A stretch of 64,000 nt of DNA from Cladosporium sp. IMV 00045 (Eukaryota; Ascomycota; Dothideomycetes; Cladosporiales; Cladosporiaceae): positions 37,534-101,533 of the forward strand of contig MSJI02000721.1 of assembly GCA_001931905.2 (NCBI GenBank), in the 5' to 3' direction. The translations under genes and the position numbers were made by a program. The notes under the pieces were generated by a model. That model saw only the letters and a list, made by a program, of their open reading frames with translations, did not search any database and was not told the origin of the DNA. Each line of letters begins with the position of its first letter. The stretch's first letter is position 1. Below, one piece after another: positions 48,101 to 57,956 of the stretch.

Positions 48101-48755
48101 CCAGCGTGACATAGCTCGAGGAGAGCTTAGAGGCGGGCGTGGCTCGGGATTGCAGCGAGAGTTTCTTATCAAGAAGAGTCCGTAATCGCAGTTTGAGCTA
48201 TAAGCAGAACGAAAAGAAAACATGTCAGAGGAATACTGTTCAAAAATAACACCGGCCTCACCTTCTCAGGCAAGGCTCTCAGGTAGACGTTAAGATACGC
48301 ACCTCGGCTTCTTTCTGAAGGTAGAAAGTGTTGACCTTCTCCAGCTCGCGCTCCAGACGGAAGAAGAAGGTGGCTTTGTTGGCCTGCAGGGAGGCTTGGG
48401 AATCTTGGAGCGTCTCACCGTTTGCGGCGAGCTGTTGCGCGGCGAGGATTGGGGTAGCGCTCAATTTCTTGATGAGCTATTTGCAGTTTTCGCGGTTAGT
48501 GAAAGTGCCCTCTTTGCTTCGTGTTTCTTCGTCGTAATCAAGCCGCTGGCTGGCTGCTACTGCGAGATTACACACCTTCTTGAGCGCCTTGTAATCAACA
48601 AAGCTAGCTGCATACTCGGGTATGTCGAGCTGACGCTTTTGGATGTGCTTGCCGAATTTCCTGGATTGCAAAGAAACCGGCTGATCAGCATTTGGCCTTT
48701 TGCCACGTATTTACGGATATTTCCCGTCGAGAGGCGGGTTTTCGCAGACGTACAT
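45173..48755 (-). CDS. PHO81: PHO81/NUC-2: SPX-ankyrin-GDPD phosphate-signalling protein
   Basis: Regulator of phosphate starvation signalling; in yeast and Neurospora it inhibits the Pho80-Pho85-type cyclin-CDK when phosphate is low. Exons in order are 48755-48754, 48660-48576, 48476-48303, 48197-48009, 47947-47930, 47873-45647 and 45576-45173, giving 1032 residues. Residues 1-160 form the SPX domain (MKFGKHIQKRQLDIPEYAAS, VDYKALKKLIKKLSATPIL). About 290-525 are ankyrin repeats (GRIPLHYASMHGRVEMMQML, WTPLFHAASEGHLHCLQQLL). The C-terminal third is a glycerophosphodiester phosphodiesterase-like domain (ALLNWKQ-type segment, PVLLCNELGV, GLICTSRLLELVPALIDSIK). The first exon contributes only the AT of the start codon; the G comes from exon 2. 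Exon 5 is 18 bp. Spliced length is divisible by three and every junction keeps the known domain order. Confidence 0.93.
48661..48753 (-). promoter_or_regulatory. Intron splitting the PHO81 start codon (AT|G)
   Basis: A 93-bp intron starts GTACGT (48753) and ends TTGCAATCCAG (48661), with a CTGAT branch-like site about 30 bases before the acceptor. The exon before it ends in AT and the exon after begins GAAATTCGG, so splicing creates ATG AAA TTC GG, the conserved MKFG start of SPX proteins. The unspliced message also has ATG at this place but reads 14 codons (MYVCENPPLDGKYP) to a TAA. Confidence 0.75.
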
Positions 48756-49115
48756 GGCAGGCGACGATTGGGTCTCACACCGCTATTCAGCAATTGGTGT
48801 CTGATGAGCACGCTTTGTCGGCTTTCGGTGTGCAGATCAACTGGCGAGAGGAGGATGATGGGCAGTTATCGCAAGCGGATTCGGCATAGCTAGAGGCGAG
48901 CGAGCGGCCTAGGCGACAGAAGCGTCGCAAGTCATGGCGGGCGAAGAGTGAGGGGATGTGAGGAATTGATTGGGAGCAGAAGAAGGGTGACGATGAGAAA
49001 CAGCAAGCAAGTGTAGTCACAAGTTGTACGAGAGAAACGGTGGGCACAAGAAGCGTCACAACAAGACCAGACCAGTCCAGCAAAAGACAGGCTTCGGTCA
49101 ACAGGGCAAGAGCAG

Positions 49116-49121
49116 CACGTG
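49116..49121. promoter_or_regulatory. CACGTG box upstream of PHO81
   Basis: A palindromic CACGTG, the core site bound by Pho4/NUC-1 (PalcA/PALCY-1) bHLH factors, about 360 bp upstream of the PHO81 start codon. A second copy lies at 49256-49261. Function is inferred from the motif and the gene's role. Confidence 0.45.
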
Positions 49122-49255
49122 CAAGCGGCGAGGGATGTTGAACTTTACTTGGGGCCCGTATCGATAGGGGCGGGGTGGACGGGCGCGCGCAAGGTGGGAG
49201 GTGAGACAACTACTACCATCAAAAACGAAGACAGGCGTAGAGTGCAGCCGCAGGC

Positions 49256-49261
49256 CACGTG
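49256..49261. promoter_or_regulatory. Second CACGTG box upstream of PHO81
   Basis: Same palindromic hexamer as at 49116-49121, 140 bp further upstream, about 500 bp from the start codon. Two sites in the same upstream region make phosphate control of PHO81 more plausible than either alone. Confidence 0.45.
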
Positions 49262-50248
49262 AGCGGCTAGCTGCCTGTGGGAAACAGGTGGATAAGTCAA
49301 CGTCTCCTCTTCGTCAGTGGTACAGTAGTAGTCAGTACTTGGTGAATTGTACTTCTAGTAGTGAGAAAAGCCGCCCGCATTGAGGGACTGGCTTCGACGA
49401 ATCGCAGAGTCAGATTCGCCCACGAGCTCTGGATGGTTTGCGGCTTAACGAGACGTCGAGGAGTGGAGTAGAATGGAGTTTGTTCGGTGGATGAATGCCA
49501 ACACCACTTTTTAGATAATATGACATATCTGGCGAGCCTGAGAAGGATTAGGTAGTTCTTCAATGGACGAAGGCTTTCTCGCTAACAACGCTGTACTGCC
49601 AGGCGGTAACACCGCGGCAGAAGCCAAAAAAATACGTAGGAGGTAATTCCGTTGCCTTTTATCGATATAGGCAACCTTTTCCCTGAGTTGTCAGTTGAAT
49701 CATGGTCGTGTGAGCACCTACCGATTGAGGTGTTTTCAAAAAGTGCCAAGTGCATGGTATCAAGCATGGTATCAGTATTCTTGTGGACTAGTAGTAAGCA
49801 TACAGTATAACGCCTTCCATGCCATCTCGGACTTCATCAAACAACCCAGTGAAGATTCCCGTAGAGAAACTTATTTAACAAAACGTCGCCGCTCTTCGAA
49901 CATGTGACATATGGTATCATCATTGTCCTTGCAGTCTAGTACCTAGTCAATGGGTTCTGTAACTTTCCTAGCTCTGCCCTACTTGTACACATGATAATTA
50001 CTGCCATACTATCTCCCAATTCTGAAGGAGAACAAGACCTAAGCAAAAAAGAACAAGCTACATAATTCGCCGCAACACATGCGTTGGGTATCATTCAAGT
50101 ATTCACATCATCCGCCTCCCTACGTATCCATTCGTGCAATCCCTGCCATCCCACGCCAAAAAGAAAAAAAAAAGATCTCAAACCATATGACCCAGAACAT
50201 CCCACGCTCTTGAAACGCCCAAAACCCGTCACCCAAATATCAAACCCC
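49262..50248. other. Intergenic region
   Basis: About 1 kb with only short frames lacking features, AT-rich towards 50248. It contains the far upstream region of PHO81 and the 3' flank of the next gene. Confidence 0.5.
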
Positions 50249-51769
50249 TCACATCAACCCCCCAAGCACCAACTTCCCCAACCCAGCAACTTCACTCTTA
50301 ATCCCATTCCTCGCATTCTCCTCATACTCCCTCATCACATTCGCCACCAGAATCTTCCTCACGCTCTTATCCGCTTTGCCAAAAGCCTCCCCGACCGACG
50401 CACTGCACTGCTCCGGCGAGGTGATCAAATTGAGCAGATTGTGATAAGTGTCGATCATGGTATCGCACAGCGTCGCGAACGTCGTCCCGAAATCCGGATC
50501 GAAAGGCAGCGAGGGCGTGAGCAGGTGCTGGAAATCGTGGCCCGAAGCGTTCACAGGCGAGGTCACTTCTGACGGACTCCCGAGCCCGCCGGATGGGAAG
50601 CCGTAGCCCGTGATGTTCGCGGGGTCGATGGCGATGCTGTCTGTCGCCGCGCTGGAGCGGCGTCCTTTGCCTGGCCCTTTGCCTAGGCCCATGCCGGATT
50701 TGAACATTTGGCCCATTCGGCCGCGGCTGAGGCTGTTGCCTGCGCTGTCGGTGCCGCTGAGATTTTGGTAGGTTTCGAATTCTTGGAGGAGTGCGAGGAG
50801 CGCTTTGAGGTATTCCATTGGGGAGCCGGAGTTGAGCTCTAGCAGGGCGGGGAGACTGTAGCCGAGTAGGAAGTAGCTGGTGGCTCGGCGGCCGAGTTTG
50901 TGTGGGTGCATTGATGGCAGGGATGACATTGAGCCTGGGGCGTAGTGTAGTGTTGTCAAATAGTAGACGTCCCCCTCGTGTACTTTTTTCAGGTAATCGA
51001 TCGTTGCCATTCTCTTCTGTGCTGTTTCCATGATGCTTTGGTATACCGCGCTTGGGTTCTGCCCGCCTGTGCTCACTGCTTGTAGGGTTGGCGCCGGCTG
51101 TAAAGGCGCACCGATGCTTCCTGACATGCCCTGGCTGCTCACACTTGGTCGATCGGACTGCTGCCGTCGCAGGCCCGGTGGCGCATTTCCAAGCATTGGG
51201 TAGGAGTTCTTTGTATTGAGGTCGAGGCGGGAGAGGGGAGGGAGCGGCGGGGCGTCGTCGTAGGTCGGGCTCAGTAGAGTGAGGTTCTCGGCGGATTTCG
51301 CTTGCTTGGGAGGAAATGCTGAGATGGAGAGTTTCTTTCGAGCTTGGTGAGGTGAGGGCCCCTCGTCTGGTGGGGAGGGGAGGGCGGAGAGATGTGAGGA
51401 TTGTCGAGAGCGATGGCCGTAGGGAGATGCGCTCGAATGCGATCTGTGAGAGCGAAGAGAGACCGATCTTCGCAGACCTTGAACACTCGATCCTAGAGAG
51501 AGGATGCTGCTCTCCCTCTTGTGGCCGTGCGAGTGTTGTCTGGTCTTGTCTGGTTCGGGGAAAATGCCGTACTGGGCAGATGCTGGAGCGTTGCTGTTGG
51601 TTGGAGAGATCTCCTCGCCTTCCTCCTCAGGCACGATGAAGGGAAGACTGGTCGTCGGAGCCAGGCCAACACCAGTGCTGGACGAAGGCGGCGGCGAGGT
51701 GAGTCCGCTGGCACTGAGGTCCTGCGTCTGTCTCCTGAAGCGTCCAAAGACACTGTTGGAGGAGGGCAT
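50249..51769 (-). CDS. Uncharacterised fungal protein with conserved C-terminal helical region
   Basis: An intronless frame of 506 residues starting MPSSNSVFGRFRRQTQDLS. The N-terminal 250 residues are disordered and rich in Ser, Pro, His and Arg (SHRSHSSASPYGHRSRQSSH), with many potential phosphosites. From about residue 265 there is an ordered helical region (YQSIMETAQKRMATIDYLKKVHEGDVYYLTTLHY, then TSYFLLGYSLPALLELN and EYLKALLALLQEFETYQNLS). The C terminus (TLCDTMIDTYHNLLNLITSPEQCSASVGEAFGKADKSVRKILVANV) also looks conserved. This architecture is seen in fungal proteins of unknown function. There is no signal peptide or membrane segment. An in-frame upstream start exists, but the ATG at 51769 opens the better-formed N terminus. 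Confidence 0.8.
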   Translation of the reverse strand: MPSSNSVFGRFRRQTQDLSASGLTSPPPSSSTGVGLAPTTSLPFIVPEEEGEEISPTNSNAPASAQYGIFPEPDKTRQHSHGHKRESSILSLGSSVQGLRRSVSLRSHRSHSSASPYGHRSRQSSHLSALPSPPDEGPSPHQARKKLSISAFPPKQAKSAENLTLLSPTYDDAPPLPPLSRLDLNTKNSYPMLGNAPPGLRRQQSDRPSVSSQGMSGSIGAPLQPAPTLQAVSTGGQNPSAVYQSIMETAQKRMATIDYLKKVHEGDVYYLTTLHYAPGSMSSLPSMHPHKLGRRATSYFLLGYSLPALLELNSGSPMEYLKALLALLQEFETYQNLSGTDSAGNSLSRGRMGQMFKSGMGLGKGPGKGRRSSAATDSIAIDPANITGYGFPSGGLGSPSEVTSPVNASGHDFQHLLTPSLPFDPDFGTTFATLCDTMIDTYHNLLNLITSPEQCSASVGEAFGKADKSVRKILVANVMREYEENARNGIKSEVAGLGKLVLGGLM

Positions 51770-52180
51770 GGCTTCCTTGTCCGGGATGCCTGCCCGCTGC
51801 AAGCCGAGAAGCTCCACAGAACTTCCAGAAGGAATGTGTGGCGTGCTCTCCCTCCAAACAACACGGCAGGAGCTGCTGCAGGATGGGACAAGGATTGTTT
51901 TGGGGCCAGGAGCGTGGATGTATGAGCCGTCTCAGGGCAAACGCATATGAAACATCACCTACCTGGTCGTTCAGGGATAGAGAGGATGGGGAAGTGGAGA
52001 GGAGCCACGCCTTGGCGGGACCGTTGCAACACATCTCAAACTCAATCTCGGTTCTGGTGGCACTTGTCAAGTATTATTTGGAAATGGTCTACGACGTGAG
52101 ACTACGCTTCTGCGGATCAATTTTGTTGTCAAGTCATTACCATTCATCATTATCAGTATCCTCCAAGCCCTTTAAGAGTA
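51770..52180. other. Upstream region of the 50.2-51.8 kb gene
   Basis: Presumed promoter and leader. Open frames on both strands are continuations of shadow frames and show no features. Confidence 0.45.
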
Positions 52181-52186
52181 TGGAGT

Positions 52187-52510
52187 CCTCTCGGGTATCT
52201 GTCCCACCGACCCCAAACGCCTTGCCAAAGCAAAAGACAAAGACTGCATTGAAGTCCTTGAATTCCATGCAATCATAAGCATACATGTAGCCAGCCCGGC
52301 AGCGTCCCTGGAGAGTAAGGAAGTCTTGCGTCTCGGGTATCTGGTCAACCCATCGAATATGCCTTGCCAGAACAAAAGAAAGAAGTCCCACAAACTCCAT
52401 ACAATCATGAGCAACGCCCGCTCGCCGACATTTCTGAGGTAATGTAAAAAAGAAAAGGTTCCCGAAACCCCATGCAGTCATGAGCGATGCCAGCTCGCCA
52501 ACATCCCCGA
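52187..52510. repeat. Degenerate tandem repeats with shared 30-55 bp blocks
   Basis: A block starting CTCGGGTATCTG and including GCCTTGCCA(A/G)A(G/A)CAAAAGA occurs at 52188-52242 and again at 52331-52386, a period of about 143 bases. A second block, CCATGCAATCATGAGC-like with a following GCTCGCCAACAT-like segment, occurs three times near 52265, 52397 and 52469. The copies are diverged. On the minus strand the region is largely open in one frame and reads as a repeated peptide, but no start or gene structure is supported. Confidence 0.6.
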
Positions 52511-52632
52511 CGTGAGGTGAAAATGAAACATATAAAAGAAAGGAGAGAAGAGTAATGGGAAAGAAGAAACATCGTCATCATTAACCCGTCGCATCGTGGC
52601 ATCATGGCCATTTGTTGGGTTTGAGAGCCGTT

Positions 52633-52793
52633 TGTGTTTTGACGGCTGATGAGGTGGTAGGACGAGAGGCGTGTGCTTTGACAGTTTGATGAGGTCGTGG
52701 GTCAAGAAGCGCGTGTTTTGACAGCTGATGAAGGCGTAGGATGAGAGACGTGTGTTTTGACAGCTGGTGAGCTCGTCGGACGAGGAGCAAATG
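52633..52793. repeat. Minisatellite, four units of 39-40 bp
   Basis: Four consecutive units share the core GTTTTGACAGCTGATGAG followed by a variable GCGTAGGACGAGAGGC-like half. The GACAG cores start at about 52641, 52680, 52720 and 52759, a spacing of 39, 40 and 39 bases. Because 39 is a multiple of three, minus-strand frames show a 13-residue repeat containing HQLSKHT, but no gene is supported. Confidence 0.8.
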
Positions 52794-53717
52794 TGCCGTA
52801 ATCTCGTAAGTAAAACTTTTTAGGACGAGCAAGTGAGCTGATAGTCATCTAGTGCCCTTTGAGTGAGTGTTCGCATTTGAGCGGCCGGAAGACAAATGAG
52901 GCGAAGAGCATTGTCGGATGCGAAAAGCAGAGCCACGAGAATAGAAAACATTACCGAACCTCACTGACACCACCTCAAACCGCCACCATCCAACAACATC
53001 TCACAACCAAATCAAACACCACCGAGCCCGACTCGCGCGACCACGTAGTCCTCAGGTGCTCCTAACACGCTCGTACGCAGCTGCAAGCCTCCGCGGGCCT
53101 ATCTCCACCGAACAGGATACGTCTGGGCTTCCCCCAGGGGCAACATTCGATGAAGACGGACACCACACCGACCGGGAGCCCTATAAACCAGGGGCCAGCA
53201 TCGGCGCAGTGCCACAGGAGGAATCTTAAACCCATGCGTGAAAGCACGTGAGCAAGACGAGGACAGCACCATCGAAATGCGTCAGGCGACGACGTGGTGC
53301 GCAGCAATCGCTGGCACCGCTGCGAACGCCAAAAGAGGGCCACGGAAAGTGGCTTCTTTCACTCGAGTCTCGCACGACCTGGACGCCCGCTGTCTGCTCC
53401 TTCCGCTCAGGAGGCGGAAGAGAGATTCAGATGCGGACTCGGTTGGGGATTCGCACTCCTGGCGCTGTTTTTATCCTGCTGCGCGGGCAGTGGGTGGCGA
53501 TGGTGGATCTGGATTGTTAGTATGATGCCTCCAGGCGATGGTTCTTGGTGATACTTCGTTCGGTCCAGCGGTTGCTTCTTGGTCGTGCTTTTGCGAGAAA
53601 TTTCTTCCGATCATGAATGGCTCTGTTGTGTTTTGGCGTCTTGGTTCTTCTTTTCGCTCTGATGTCTGGCGAACGGCTCACTCATCTTGGCACCGGCCGA
53701 CACTCCTCTCTGCTCAC
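52794..53717. other. Intergenic region
   Basis: Contains short overlapping frames on both strands (for example 53062-53343 minus) with no domains or ATG-supported gene structure. It includes the 3' flank of the coiled-coil gene. Confidence 0.45.
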
Positions 53718-56675
53718 TCAAGAGACCGAGTCAACACTGCCGGCGCGCTGAGAGCGCCCACGGCCAATGTCACCGAGACGGCGTCTGTCGCGGCGGTCCT
53801 CGTCTCTATCGGGGTTGCGCTCGCGACGACGTTGACCTCTACGTCCACGACGACGTCCACCTCTCTCTCCGCGTTCATAGGCACTTCTGCCAGCCATATA
53901 AGCCCGCATTGCGGCGGCCTCTTCTTCATCGTCGTCGTCTGCAGTCAAGTCGACGGTGATCTGGCCTGCTCTGTTTTGGTCGTTGCGACGGTTGTGTCCG
54001 CCGCGACCATTGCGGTTGGTGCGACCACGATCGGTCTGCATCGCGCGAGGGCCGGTTGGTATAGCAGGAGTGTGGGCAGTGGCGCCGTTCTGCTGATTCT
54101 GGCGATGCTGGTCATTGGCATTGCGCTGGGCAGCGTAGTAGTCGCCGCCGTTGTTCACAGGGGTGTGCTGCTGTCCTCCGTGTTGAGCGATCTGAGTGGC
54201 AAGGGCAGCCGCGGCTTGCTGCAGCTGTAGTTGCTGGGCCGTGAGCTGGGTCGCTTGTGGAGCGTTCAGGACTGGCTGCTCAGTTGGGCTGTAATTGTCA
54301 TCGTCGCTATCATTGGCGACGACTGCGGGACGATACTGGTACTGCAGCACCGTGGGCTGCTGGACTGGTCGATGTTCTTCGCGACTTGCAGCGTTGTTGT
54401 TATTTTGACCATTGACGGCTGCGGGACGATACTGGTACTGCAGGCGCGTGGGCTCGTGGGCTGGGCGACGTTCTCCGCGACGTGCAGCGTTGTGAGCAAT
54501 GGCATTCTGGCCATATCCGTTATCGCGGCGGTTGTTTCTGGCACCTCGACGGCCGGTCTGAAGAAGACCTTCGAAGTCATAGACTTGTTCGACGTTCTCG
54601 CCATCGGCGTCGTGGTCAGCGGCTGGGGCAGCGACTCGTGGTGCTGCTTGGACGTGGTTGTTTGAGTGGTGATGAGTGGTCTGCAAACGATCAAACGTAG
54701 CGTTGAGGACTTCAAGACCCGTCGGGATGCCCATGTCGGCGTCTGGGACTTCAGTGTCGAGATTGTCGTTGGCATTGCTAGCAGGAGCGGCTGGCGGGCA
54801 TTCATAAATTGCCTCTGCGAGCGGCACGCCTCCGAGAACATGAGGCATCCATCTGCCGAAGAGGTTCTCTGGATCTCTGTCCATCGCCCACTGAATCAGG
54901 GCACCCTTGAAAGCCGGGAACACGCTGAGTCTGTACACCGTTTCGTTCCAGTGAGCCTCGTACATCTGCTTCAGAGCATCAGGGTTGGCGACACGTCTGC
55001 TGGGATCAAAAGGCTTGCCGAAATTGTCGTGGATTCTCTTCAGCAGAATCCCCATGAAGTAGTTGGCGTGGTGTCCCTTGTAGAGATTGCATGTGATCGC
55101 TGCCTCGTACCACACTTCTGGGACTTGGGCGAGCAGGCACATGCGCGCGTAGTGGCCGGAAAACTCTTCAGTCGGCTCGATATCGGTGTCTCTGGGGTCG
55201 CGGTAGGGTAGGAGGAGGTGTTGGGAGAGGTATTCGAAGTTCTTGGGCTGCATTTCGCAGACGAGAGAGATCGGTTCGACGTGGTGGTTGGCAATGGATT
55301 TGAAGCGAGGGGTGACGACGCAGATTGCGTGGTTGGCATCCATTGCGAGCATGCTCTTGGAGATGTCCTGGGGAAGTGCTGCAGCTTGCTTCTGCTCGAT
55401 GGCGCTATTGACGAGCGGAAGGAGATGGTTGCCGAGTGGCTCACCAGTCGCGAATATCTTGGATGCGATCGGCCTGTCGATACCGAGGAAGTCACAGCCA
55501 CTGCTGGTTTCCGAGTCGCAAACCATGGCGTTGTCATCGTCGGCCAGCTGTTGCGCTTCAGCATTGGCATCTTCAGCCTTCTGCTGCACTTGGCCATCGG
55601 CCAGATCCTGGGCGATCTGGCTGGATTGCTGTAGCTCTCTATGTTCGGCGAGGAGCTGTCTTCCTTGTTCCATCAAGGTATTGTATTCAGCGCTCAAAGC
55701 GTCCCTCTCCTGCACCACTGCGTCGCCTCTCTGGGTCAGCTCGAGAACTCTGTGTTCAAGAGCCGCCCTTTCCCCCTGGAGCTTGTTGTTGACCGCCTCC
55801 TGCTCGACCGTACCTGCCTTCGCCTTGCTGCTCTCCCCCTCGAGGCGAGTCTTGGTCGCTTCGAGGGAGTTGATGCGAGCAGCTTGGTCTTTGGCGGTAC
55901 GGTCGGCTTCGCGGTTGGTGCGCTCAAGCTCGTCGATCTTCCGCTGCAGCATAGCTGCCTTCTCTTCGGCAGCTTTGTAGCTGAGTCGGCTGTCTGCGCT
56001 TGCTTCTTGAGACGGTCGCTCTCCTTGCCGTGGGAGTCGATCAACCCGTTGAGGCGAGACTCAAGCGTCGCTTTGCTGGCATCCAGCAGCTTGGCGGACG
56101 ACTCGAGTTGGTTAATCTTCTCCCTCTCCGCGGCGATGGTAGATGCGCGACGATCTGAGGTCTCTTTTGCCCTTTCAAGCTCGTCGTTGAGAGTCTTCTC
56201 TAACTCTTGGATGTTCTTGAGCTTCAGCATTGCGCTGTTCATGTGGCGCTCGGCGCTCTGCTTGGATGCGTTGAGAATAGCATTATGCTTCTTGAGCTCT
56301 TCGTTCTCCTCGATTCTCTGGGCGAGGGCGGTGCGAGCCTTTCTGTAGGACTCCTTCTCGTACGGGTTCTATGATAGATAAGTCAGCAAGGATCACAACA
56401 GACCGAGTGGATGGGCTGCGACGAACCTTGGCGACTTCATCTTGGAGGTCGGTGACTTCGTCTTCGAGCTTGTCATGCTTCGACGCGAGAGCGTTGTGCT
56501 TCGACGCGAGGTCGTTGTGCTTGTGTACGAGGTCTTCGAGGGTGTTCTGGGTGCGCGCTAGATAGAGCGTGAGTGCGTCTTTATTGAGCACAATGTCGGT
56601 AGATGCGTGGCGTTTGCGAGGATTGTCTGGCTCTCGGTCGAAGGCCGCAGGGCGCTTGGACGTGAGAGAAACCAT
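53718..56675 (-). CDS. Large coiled-coil protein with Arg/Gln-rich tail, function unknown
   Basis: Proposed exons 56675-56427, 56368-56046 and 55989-53718 give 947 residues. The first intron (58 bp, acceptor preceded by TTGCTGAC) is clear. Residues 1-80 start MVSLTSKRPAAFDREPDNPRK and lead into repeated coiled-coil heptads (HNDLASKHNALASKHDKLED) that continue to about residue 350. A globular block follows (ASKIFATGEPLGNHLLPLVN, WYEAAITCNLYKGHHANYFM). Then comes a long disordered tail with two LQYQYRPA repeats, Gln/Asn-rich tracts, an acidic DDDDEEEA cluster and an Arg/Gly-rich end (RGERGGRRRGRRGQRRRERN), which may bind nucleic acid. The middle junction requires a 56-bp intron with a non-standard GTTGAT donor, or a frame change near 56000. 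Expression as one protein is inferred from continuous coiled-coil character. No family is recognised. Confidence 0.7.
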
Positions 56676-57153
56676 TTTTCCCAAGAGTCTGGGGATGCGC
56701 GGTGGAAGAGTCTCTATGTGGAAGCTGGTTGTGAGTTGTATGAAGGTAGTAAGAGTGTGTTCGAAGGTAGTAAGAGTTTGGTTCGTTGATCAATGATTGT
56801 ACTGGGTGTGGATCGGTGGGTGGGTGTTGGATCACCTACAAGGCAACAGTGAGAGACTAAATCGCCGTGCACGCTCGGGCCCCACTTGGCAAGCTTTGCA
56901 AGCGCTACTGTAAGTGAAGTGAAAGTGAAGTGTGTAAGTGAAGTGAACATGTTATATGTGTGCCTGAGGCACTCCACCTTTGGACTTCAACCCAGCGCCC
57001 GCTCCAAGTTCACAATTCACATCCAATCTCAAAACGTCACCTTGGATATATAGTGCATTTACATTAACTTGTACTCACATTTTTTCCCACGACCAACTGT
57101 GACTTTTGCTTGCTGCGAAACAAAGAAAGTAGCAGACCAGACAAACACTCAAG
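56676..57153. other. Divergent promoter region between coiled-coil gene and NAA10
   Basis: The 478 bases between divergent starts contain a GTGAA/AAGTG pentanucleotide-like run at about 56911-56948 (AAGTGAAGTGAAAGTGAAGT and a nearby copy). Similar GTGAA runs occur near 36050. No coding feature is supported. Confidence 0.45.
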
Positions 57154-57956
57154 ATGGATATCCGATTACTCCACCCCTCCGACATCCCGCATGTCCAGAC
57201 GACAAATATCACCAACTTGCCTGAGAACTACTTTTGCAAGTACTACATGTACCACCAGTTGAGCTGGCCTCAACTAAGCTATGTCGCTGTCGATGTGAGT
57301 AGCTCTGCGCAGTTGTCGCAATCGCCATGAACAAAGCAAGGACCTCTGACAAGCAAGCAGGTGTCGCGACCTAAGAAGACGCCCTACGACGCTCCCAAGA
57401 TCGTCGGCTATGTCCTCGCAAAGATGGAAGAAGATCCTCAAGACGGCATTCCTCACGGCCACATCACATCCCTCAGTGTCATGCGCACGCACAGAAGACT
57501 GGGTCTTGCGGAGAAGTTGATGCGCCAGAGCCGTACGTGACGCAACCCCTCTTCTCAAAGCGTCTGAAACGAGAAGAACGTCTGGCTGACATTCCTGTGC
57601 TTCTTTCTACAGAAAAAGCCATGTTCGAGACCTACAACGGCAAATACGTATCCCTCCACGTGCGCGAGAGCAACGTCGCCGCTCTGCGCCTGTACAAGAA
57701 CACGCTGGGCTTCAAGGTCATCGGCACGGAAGCTAAGTACTACGCCGACGGCGAGGACGCTTACAGCATGCGCATGGACCTGGACTACCTGAAAGACGAG
57801 GTGGAGTCGGACGACGAGGACACCGTGGGCAAAGATGAGGGCGACGCTGTGGGCAGTGCGGGCAAGGAGGGCGATGGCGAGAAGTTGAGGAAGGTCAAGG
57901 TTGGCAGGGGACTGGGTGTTGGAGAGCTGGTGGAGAAGAACGAGAGCGCGGCGTAA
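57154..57956 (+). CDS. NAA10: N-terminal acetyltransferase catalytic subunit (NatA, Naa10/Ard1)
   Basis: Catalytic subunit of NatA, which acetylates the N termini of nascent proteins at the ribosome with its partner Naa15. Exons 57154-57294, 57361-57532 and 57613-57956 (introns 66 and 80 bp) give 218 residues. The start [20 protein letters not shown] matches the family, followed by [25 protein letters not shown]. The acetyl-CoA-binding motif A is [23 protein letters not shown] (R-R-x-G-x-A). Motif B includes [23 protein letters not shown]. The C-terminal tail is acidic and Gly-rich, as in other Naa10 proteins. Confidence 0.95.
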
